Positions 55,620 to 64,000 of a stretch of DNA of 64,000 bases are shown here, in pieces. The position numbers were made by a program, and so were the translations under genes. The notes beneath the pieces were generated by a model. The model was not told the DNA's origin and searched no databases. It saw nothing but the letters and a program-made list of their open reading frames with translations. Every line of letters begins with the position of its first letter. Positions within the stretch are counted from its first letter, which is position 1. Location: positions 554,688 through 618,687 of the forward strand of contig JASJOG010000196.1 in assembly GCA_030142905.1 (NCBI GenBank), given 5' to 3'. The stretch comes from Heliopora coerulea (lineage: Eukaryota; Cnidaria; Anthozoa; Scleralcyonacea; Helioporidae).

Positions 55620-57840
55620 AGCTACCACAATAACATCAATAAAATTATTATTACTGCTCTGTTTTAAGATTGATTGATTGAGATACCACATGTTTTAAAC
55701 CTTTAAACACATTCAAGATGTCTCCATAACTGAAAATACATTTTGAACTGTGGTTTAGAAAGGAATAAATCAAAATGAGGCTGATATTTAATTTAAGAAA
55801 TATGACTTGCTAAAAGACTTGAAAATTTGGCTTACACAGCAGTTCCAGCATTCTAGTAAATAACAGTTCAAGGCAGTTGCTATTCTCACTCAGTGTACTT
55901 AAGGGCTTGCTCCAAACCTAGTATGCAAAAAAAAACAAAATTTGTCTATATCTTTAAAAATATGACAGCAAATCCTTAAATGAGGATGAGAGGTAGTCTG
56001 TAACATAAGAAATATTTCAAGCAAGGATTTCCATGGCAATCAAGTCACACAACTTTTGTGACTGCCATGTTTGTACAATTTAATTTTAGTTGTTAAATTT
56101 TTGAAAAGTGAACATCAATTATACTTTTTTGTAAAGCCTAAATGTGGTAACCAACACCTATCATATCAATACATTGATGCAAAAAAAGTGAAAATGATGG
56201 AAATTTTCTTTGGCCTAATCCTTGAGGATTTTTATCAAATTTTTTTGAGTGAATTAAAAACAAATTCCTTTAAAGAATAATTAAAAACCCACTTACTAAT
56301 TAAATACTCTAATCCATTAATAAGATACATGTCACCAACCATTTACTATAGATGAATACTGTTGTTACATGACATTGTAGGTTATTCTCTATAGCATCAC
56401 AATAAATCACATCACATGCACTAAATTTAATTATACCAAGGATGCTGTATTTTTAACAAAGTATACAAAAAATATAACACCTAAAAATTAATACAAGGGT
56501 GAAGATGTTTTACAAAAGTCAGGAGGAACCTAATTATACTGGAAAGTAACCCAGCTCAGGAGGCACATCAAGTGCAGGAGGGTTTTGCATGATATCTTTC
56601 CAACAAATCTTGTAAAGCAATATGGCTGTTGTATGTTCTAGGAAGCATTTCTGATGTACGGAATATGCCACCACATGTCTCCATATCTTACAATCATTTT
56701 TATTAATTATTAAGCTTTGAGCTACAGCAAACTTTCAGACAAAACATGGTGGCAGATATCCTTAGCTAATTGCATTTTGAAATTTCCAAAGTACTGTATG
56801 TTTCCTTATATCATGAATATTCTACATTGCATTTTTTTGGCAGAAATGGAGTGTCTGCCCCAAAACTTTAAAACTAGGGGATAAGTCTCTTTTTGCTTCC
56901 CCATCTTCCCCCTCACATATCTCTGTCTCTATAATAACTTTTGTATGAACTCCACAACTGAGCAAATAACAAAAGCAAAGTCACTGTGAGAGCCTTTACT
57001 TGCAGCATAACTAAACAAACACTAAAATTAATTTCACTTATAACAGCTACAATAGAACTGAATGTATACTTAACAGATAACACTTTTTGTTAATAAAAAA
57101 GGGAACTACTTTAAATTTAAAAGAATTCATTGCATGGTGAGACAGAGACATGAAGACATGAGAATAACAAAACCACTCCAGACCAATGCACATTCCTTGT
57201 ATTCCATGGATACATGAATTGCAAAAGATTTCAAATTTAAAATATCTCCAGTTGACTCATGAATACTTTGAAAAATGTGACTACCAAGTGCAACATCAAG
57301 TTGATTTGTTACAAACATGTCATATAAACAGAACATAACTGCACCATAAATGCTCTGCAGTGTATAAACTTTAGCTTCCTGGTATGCAATGGTTATGCAA
57401 AAAATTTATTTTCCACTCTCATCTTGTTTTAATAAGTCTGTTCATTCACTTCAAATACATCTACCTTTTCTCCATGTAATAAATTACCACAACAAAACAA
57501 GAAACTGTATTTCTTTCCCTGAAGTAATCAAAAGAAGCAAAAATTATCATATCAACACGCATTGAAATTAAACTAAAAAAAAAATTTCACAAAACTATAA
57601 CAAAACTGAAGCTAGAAAGAATTTAAAATAATGAATAATTAGAAATAAGTTTGGCTTCATGGGAAATGCTGCTCAAGAGGAAACTTTACATCAACATTCA
57701 TCATTCATGTAAATACACAATCAAACTTTTTCATTTAATAAATTTAATACGATTATCTATGAGGACAATTTGTCAACTGTGTGTGTAAAAAAAGCAACAA
57801 TTCTCTATTAGCGAATCTGAAGTACCTACCTGTACTACAG
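55620..57840. other. no confident gene
   Basis: AT-rich, with short ORFs (56071-56280 and 57127-57336) lacking domains, apart from the weak exon candidate at 56534-56625. Confidence 0.45.
56534..56625 (-). CDS. possible last coding exon, unknown gene
   Basis: Behind an AG acceptor (CATACAACAG) on the minus strand, two bases plus 29 codons end in TAA at 56534-56536. The peptide reads like an ordinary protein C-terminus (WKDIMQNPPALDVPPELGYF). The acceptor has a poor pyrimidine tract. No other exon of such a gene was found, and the family is not recognised. Confidence 0.2.
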
Positions 57841-58330
57841 TAGTCGTCTAGCGAGAAATCGGTATCAATGATACCGATGTCAGGCCTTACGAGTGAGTGA
57901 AGCCGACATGGGGGCAACCATGGAGGTCAAAAACAGGCGTGTAGTGCGGGCGCGGGCCTCAAACTTACAGACGCGGGCAAAACGTTGCTCAGCCTCAGTG
58001 AGTCAGAACTAAAGTAAGTTTGTCGGATCGACTGCTTAGTATTTTCCCAACGCAAATTAAAGCAACTTTAATTTCGAACTATTTCAAGAATAACAATGTA
58101 CAAATGAAATACAAGTAATAAAAGATTCATGGTAAGATATATAACTTGGATCGACGAACTCAATCATTTGATGTTGATCACGAATCTTGGGTCGAACTGT
58201 TACGAACGATTATTTACAGTCAATGACAGTGATATTCATGTATGTTTTTAACGTATGTAGTTTTGGTAACATTAAGATAGAGAGGAATTGATGTGTTTAT
58301 TGGTTTTTGAATAAAATTAATTTCGTTAGT
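57841..58330. other. flank of the P-element relative
   Basis: A GC-rich block at 57895-57990 (CCGACATGG, GCGGGCGCGGGCC) stands out from AT-rich surroundings. It may be the 3' end of the element or an unrelated CpG-rich site. Terminal inverted repeats were not found. Confidence 0.35.
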
Positions 58331-61300
58331 TTACAGTGTATGTCGATTGCCTGGCGTTCCATTCTGTATCACCTGATTGCTATAATACTTCCCGAACGTG
58401 TGCAATCGTAATGTGAAGTATTTCTCAGCTGTAGCTTTCACAAGCATCATCTGGTGATCATCTTCAACCAAACTCTCGTTTGACCCATGCTCGTGGTCTT
58501 TAAACACAGATTGGCTTGAGTCGAGAAGAAAGTGATGACATACCTCGAGTATCATCTTGCATTGTAAATTTGTGTGTTGCTTATTGTTCTACAATCTTTT
58601 TTACAGACGTATGCTTTGAATACATGCTCACTGTATTCGATACATGTAGTTTCGAAAACCGACTTCGATGGATTTCGTAGGCCGCCTTTGTTAATGAAAA
58701 GGGTAAAAGCAGAGGCTGAAGCTGCTTCGTTATATCGCGATGCCCCACAGTAATCATGATCAATTGAGGGAGAAAATATTTCAGAGACGAGACTCTCTTT
58801 GCATGCATGACAGGTGAGTTGCATTAAGAGTTTTGATGTAATGAAACCAGCGATATAGAATAATACGTTAGCGGTAAATTCAGAATGTTTTTCTTGGACC
58901 AGATGCTCCAACATTGGGTTGATTTCTGGCCCTTGGTAATTCGGTATGTCTTTACTCCTAGTACACTCGTCGTTGGTTGTTGTGATCAGTGGGGATGCAT
59001 GTTCTTTTGAGTGGAAGATGGGAATAATAGTATTGCCATAACCGGAGAAATCAAAACAGTTATCGTTTTTGGGAGCAGTAACTGCATTTGTCATCAGCAT
59101 CTTTCTAAGAGCGTATTTAAGCTGTAAGCAGTTTGGGTTATTATTCCAGCCTCCTTGCGATTTAATGCACGAGAATAGCAGCTCGATATGATCTTGAGAA
59201 AATTTATTCGTCAAAAGGTACTTGAATGGATTCTGAGGAAGCGAAAACATTTGATTTGCCATCTCAGTAGTTGATTTGATAGTAGTAACAAAACCAAGGA
59301 AAAATGTTTTGCGACGATGAGTTATGAGAAGCTGTGATTCGTTAGAATCAGTTCTCAAGGAAAGCAAATAACTTGCTCAGGAGTTGAGGATTTCTTCCCA
59401 GGTGTCTTTCGTTTCTAAACAAAGCGGTTTTTTATAACCCTTGGCCAAAGGATTTCGGGAATTTAAAATATCAAAAGCCTGTCAATTGTCCTTATAAATG
59501 TAACAGTGCCAGTGCTGTTTTGAAACTCTTTTAACTTCATAGAAAGGTTGGGGAAGTCGATTGCATCGGCCACAGAAGAACTTAATGTTTGGGCAGCTAA
59601 TCTGACGTTCATGTTGTGTTTTTCAAATTTCAGGTAATTTGAAACTTATTTCCCAGCCTAAGTCCCTCTTTCTCCTGAAATATTTGTAACTGTTGTAAAT
59701 ATTCCCATTTGACTTTTTCGTTGCTAATGTCAATGAATGATGAAATGCTTGCTAGTGCATTTCTGGCCAGTTTTAACATGTGACAAGGGTCTAGGATTAC
59801 AAAGACATCATCTCCAGTGCTTGGGTGTTTAAATTTTGTAATGATTGAGTTGTCATGTTGTGCCAAATTGACAACCAAGTAGCTGAAAGGTTTTCAGGTT
59901 TACAGTAGTCCCATCAGCTGTAACTGACCATACCTTTAACCGCACATCTGCTGCCATGGCCAAGGCCTTCTTTACCAGCTTGGTTTGAACTTCTGCTGAA
60001 ACCTTGTCTACCAGGAAGTAGTATACTGGACATTTCCAATGGCTTCGTATTCCAACCAAAAGGAAAACCAATGCTTCTGAAGCCAATGTGTTTGAAGTAC
60101 TTGGTATTGTGTCACCATAATCCACAAATCCAGCATATTGGTCTTTTGCCTCATTCCAAATAGTTTGCTTTTGGATTGACATGGCATCAATGATTAAACT
60201 ACAATCTTTTTTTGCAGATGAACAGTGAACTTCATTTGCTAGGGATGTGAATGCTTCTGTAAAAAAGCCTGGTTCACATTTGATGGAAGATGACCATTTT
60301 TGAATTAGAGATGGATTTGGTAAAGGAATTGTAGACCTGACATATCTGTATGCCTTGGGTGAGTAAAAGTAAAGTGTTAATGCAAATTCTTTCAATTCAT
60401 CGGAATACCTTCTTGCTGAGGGTGTGCATTTTAAATTATCTTTTGCATTTTTAAAGAGGGTTAGTTGGAGTGTGTTAAATGATGCATGTAGTATGTCAGC
60501 TTCCTCTGAAGTTATCATCAACTTTTCTTTTAGAGTTGAAATTATCTGCTCTATACTTTCAGACTTTTGTTTTGATCTTCTTACTTGCTGTTGTAAGTTT
60601 TTTATTTTTTGTTGTAGTTTTTCCTCCAGAAATGATTTGTTGTGCTCTTCTGATGGTTGTTTTGCATAATTGTGGTCACATTGAACTTTTGCTGCTGGTG
60701 ACATGGTTTCAACTTCTGGAGAAGTCAGTGGTTGCTTGCTGTGAAGTTCCATCCTAGTTCTTAGTTCTTCTGGCATGGTTGTATCAACCAGCTGGGGGAC
60801 CTCTGAGAAAAGTGTTGGTGTTGCATTTCTTTTTAACCTGCATGTCCCATTTGAAGATGGAGGGATGGTATAATCATACCTTTCAAAATGTTTACTGCAG
60901 ATACAACTAAATCGTGTTGGTTTCCAGGATTTGCTGAGTTTGTTTGCTTTTTGAACTGCAAACTCCCACTTTTCTAGGACTGCTTCATTTTTAAAAGGAA
61001 ACCTAGATCATTATAAGAGGTAAAATTATATCATAATGTAATATGTGTTTATGCATATATGTATATGTGCATCAGATTAAATGAAAAGGAAAGTAAACAA
61101 ACAAACAAACAAAAACTAAGTGTGTGTATGGTCTATATTTATTCTAAAACTTATGATTATTACTTTTCTTTTGCTGCAAAGAAGTGAAAGTTGTGACTAG
61201 TGCTTTATTTTCTTTTCTTGTTTTCTTTTTTAGGTGGCTAATTTAATAACTGTAATTACTTGCATGAAGCAGCACTATTTGGAAAAAAATTTAATACTCA

Positions 61301-61393
61301 CCTGTGAAAAGCAACATGCATCTGCTTTTTGCGGCAAGACTGAGTTGTATATCCCCTACTATGACAGCCTTTAATGACACAGTTAAGGGGCAT
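58331..61393 (-). pseudogene. THAP9/P-element-type transposase, multiply frame-broken
   Basis: The start MPLNCVIKGCHSRG at 61393 opens a THAP zinc finger (C2CH). Exon 1 (61393-61302) splices with GT/AG borders to an exon from 61002, which completes the finger with CSKHFERYDY and RLKRNATPTLF. A coiled coil follows (about 60600-60700), then RNase-H-like transposase sequence with LIIDAMSIQKQ, DPCHMLKLARN, and finally KYLLTNKFSQDHIELLF and GGWNNNPN. The coding sequence changes frame near 59855-59880, 59630-59645, 59475-59485 and 58555, and has an in-frame TGA near 59379-59381. Each intact block still resembles THAP9-type P-element transposases. It is probably a dead element; sequencing errors cannot explain so many breaks. 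Confidence 0.85.
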
Positions 61394-62871
61394 TTTTTCT
61401 CACATCCAAAAAACCAAGATATCAATTTTTGGTAACTTTCAAAATGATTTCAATCATAAGTAAGGAAATGTTTACAAAAAAAAAACTCCTGGAAATTTGG
61501 GCCTCAGCCGAGCAGACAAAGACTGGGGAGACTAAAATTCGTGAAAGCTTTTTTACCGCTAAAAAACGTTAAAACCGATCATATTTCAAGTTTGAATGAA
61601 TAAAAGTAACTTTTATTTTCGATTTAAGAAACAGTATAATAATTTTTAGTATATCTGCTTAATATTATAGATAAACTACATAAAAAAGATTAGAAAAATC
61701 CGCGCGGTTTCTCTCTTGATCTTCCAATATTTGTATTGATGATAACTTTACTTTTTCCGAACAGTTCTTTCCAATCGAAACATTAGTCAACAGGAAATTG
61801 ATCTTCTAGTTTGTTAGCATAAACCAAAAAATTCAAGGAAAATCCGAACATTAGATTAAATGAGTTTTTGGCCGTCCGTAGTGATTTATCAACTAGGGGG
61901 GACTGGGGTGACCTGTAATTTGACCTACATGTCAGCCTCCATGCTGGCTTCAAAAAAAAGTTTGCAGGTAGCGTTCCAGTCTTTTTAGAATTCACTGCTC
62001 AATATTCAACTCTTTTACGTTCCTCCAATATGGCCGCTATGACGCACCATGACGTCATGAGAAAACCATGAATACGAGCGCCCCTTTCAGATTCTTTCAC
62101 ACGACGCGATTGTTGCATACCATTCTACATTCCGGCATCGAAATTAGCACATAGCCTTAAAAATAGCCGCAAAGTCGACATACATTTACATTCGAGAGCA
62201 AACATCTATATGCTTTGCTTTTTTCACCTTATTTCAAGTATCCAGCCGGACTTTTGATGGATTGTCTCTCAACTTGTTAACATTTGGACATATTGACAGT
62301 AGAAACTTAACACTTTGCCTTGTCAACTTTATCAAGAATAGGCAAAATAAATCAACGAACGTTTTATCAATTGACAGTTTAATATGAGGAGAGACGCTAA
62401 CTTTGGAAGTTAAAATCGTGCTCAAAATAGCTGAAACTTTAATATGGACATTAATTTTTGTTGCGTGAACAAAGTTTTGGAAAGAAATTATCATTGTCAT
62501 CGTCAAATCATATACTTTTCTACGAAAGAAAAGTTTGGCTTTCAACTTTTCAGAGGAAGTTTAGAGATGTATAACTGCACGATCAACTCAAATTCATATC
62601 ATTCAAAACCTTCCTCATTATTTGACTCCGTGGAAGGTAAGGAAAGATAAATTTTGATTTAATTAAAATTATTTTCGGTTAGTTTCGTTTTGTGAAGATG
62701 TGCTGTAGTTTCGAAAAATTAGTTTACTCTACGCTGGACGACACAACTGAAACTAATGAAAATCAGTAACTTGAAATCAACTTATTGCGTAAATGCAAGA
62801 CTATTGCGCAACATCTGATTATGTAAGATCACAAAACTGAAATTGGCATGACAGTAAATAAAACTTACTAA
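61394..62871. other. no gene recognised
   Basis: AT-rich sequence between the P-element relative and the Harbinger element. Short ORFs only. Confidence 0.45.
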
Positions 62872-64000
62872 GGGCCTGTTCATATGAGCCGAGCCAGCTC
62901 GGTTAGCCGGGACAGCCCGGCTAGTTGAGATGAATTTCAAGTCCATTTCATATGGAATTTTATCCCGCCGATTATCCCACCTTTGCCTAGCAAGTGCGCG
63001 TGGTAGAAAACTGGGACGAGTCCGCCAAACCGCGGGAAAACATTGTTTCAAAATGGCGAAGAAAAACATGCTATTTCCCTTCATTTGTTTACAATTAATA
63101 TCTTTTTTATCTGTACTTGTTCAATTATATGGATTGATTTTGCTGTACAAATTAAACGAAAAGCGATTACATGAAGCTCTTTGGCAAGCAAATCTGCGAA
63201 AGCGTAGCTATTTTCTAAAGAGACTGAAGAAGATAAAAGAAAGACGACTAAGACGGGCGAAACGACGTTGTTGGTTTAAACCTGGTCGAACTGATCAATG
63301 GTGGCAAAATATGCTTAATGGTATAGCCCCACAGGAAACATGGAAAAAGAATTTTAGAATGTCAAAAGAAGCCTTTCTACAGCTAGTCGAAAAGTTGCGT
63401 CCTTTAATTGCCCCAAATCCAAATAGTCCAAACCGAAGAGTAGTAAGTGTTGAAGAGATTAGCGGTCACGTTATGTTAGGTTCGTAATGTATGACAGCTA
63501 ATGCTTTTGGCATTGCAGTTGACACTACGTCCAACATAATAACTGAAGCGTGCACATCTATTGTAAAACTGTTAGGCCCTACATACATATATCTGCCAAA
63601 AGATGAAGATGAGATGAGACAGGAAGTAGACGAGTTTGAATCAAAATTTGGAATGCAACAAGCCTTTGGCTGCATAGATGATACACACGTACCAATAATT
63701 TGTCCATCAGATAATCCACAAGATTATTATTGTTACAAGGGTTTTCACTCCTTGAATGTGCAAGCAGTATGTGACTATAAAGGAAAATTTATGGATGTTG
63801 AATGCCGTTGGCCAGGCAGCGTACATGACACTAAAGTCTTTGCGAATTCGTCAGTGAATAATAAACTACGTAAAGGAAAACAACCGGCAGTCTTTCAACC
63901 AGTTTTGCCTGGCTGTGAAAAAGTCCCAAATTACCTTATTGGTGATCCAGCTTACCCACTTACACCTTTCTGCTTGAAAGAATATGACACATGCGAAAAC
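62872..64000 (+). mobile_element. PIF/Harbinger element, right end outside the window
   Basis: It begins with GGGCCTGTTCATATGAGCC after a TAA, the usual form of Harbinger ends. Sub-terminal palindromes (GCCGAGCCAGCTCGG, AGCCGGGACAGCCCGGCT) follow, then the transposase. The right terminus is not included. Confidence 0.75.
63053..64000 (+). pseudogene. HARBI1-like DDE transposase with an in-frame stop, partial
   Basis: DNA transposase of the DDE_Tnp_4 family. I start at ATG 63053 (AAAATGGCG context); the frame is open further upstream. After a hydrophobic segment (FPFICLQLISFLSVLVQLYG) and a basic region come the HARBI1-type N-terminal block (NFRMSKEAFLQLVEKLRPLI), then a TAA at 63485-63487. 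The same frame goes on to the window end with TANAFGIA, the first catalytic Asp in AFGCIDDTHVPI, the YKGFHSLNVQAVCDYKG block, the second Asp in WPGSVHDTKVF, and LIGDPAYPL. The third acidic residue lies beyond the window. The stop could be a nonsense mutation or a sign of a small intron; no clear splice sites were seen around it. Confidence 0.85.

Overview
The window looks like animal nuclear DNA, most likely from a cnidarian such as a stony coral. The base composition is AT-rich, genes have many short exons in long introns, Smad proteins can be read directly, and most other DNA is tRNA-derived SINEs, MITE-like inverted repeats, an LTR retrotransposon, a P-element relative and a Harbinger element. 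No species can be named from sequence alone. There are no bacterial operons or CRISPR arrays, and the tRNA-like sequences are SINE parts.

Genes. On the minus strand, 2237-4015 holds a complete inhibitory Smad (Smad6/7 type) in four exons. On the same strand, 14921-23786 holds a complete receptor-regulated Smad of the TGF-beta/activin class (Smad2/3 type) in four exons, ending in the SSMS phospho-acceptor tail. All exon phases join cleanly, giving 349 and 397 residues. The two form one signalling module: the R-Smad transduces the signal and the I-Smad limits it. The region just upstream of the I-Smad carries two perfect GTCTAGAC Smad-binding palindromes. One sits three bases from a CACGTG E-box, between GC boxes and next to an inverted CCAAT box, which suggests an autoregulatory feedback promoter. 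Further right, 50459-54619 (minus) holds three in-phase exons of a 15-hydroxyprostaglandin-dehydrogenase-like short-chain dehydrogenase; its first and last exons were not found. Candidate exons of unknown genes lie at 82-240, 33654-33773 and 56534-56625.

Mobile DNA. A Ty3/gypsy-type LTR element (44582-49626, GAGGG target duplication) has an intact RT-RNaseH-integrase frame but a broken gag/protease region, and a 501-bp MITE lies inside its 5' LTR. A THAP9/P-element transposase pseudogene (58331-61393, minus) has a well-preserved THAP domain but several frame breaks. A PIF/Harbinger element with an in-frame stop runs off the right edge (62872-64000). An old LINE reverse-transcriptase fragment is at 6547-7560. 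Two unrelated tRNA-derived SINE families are present. One is followed by a 0.9-kb AAAGT-type satellite, and its head resembles a 50-bp minisatellite in a Smad2/3 intron. Several foldback elements occur, including a 480-bp palindromic SINE pair at 55131-55610 and a perfect 48-bp-arm hairpin at 7761-7864.

The remaining long stretches (about 24.5-28.4, 33.8-37.7, 41.1-42.7 and 55.6-57.8 kb) show no recognisable gene. Small exons of unknown genes cannot be excluded there without transcript data.
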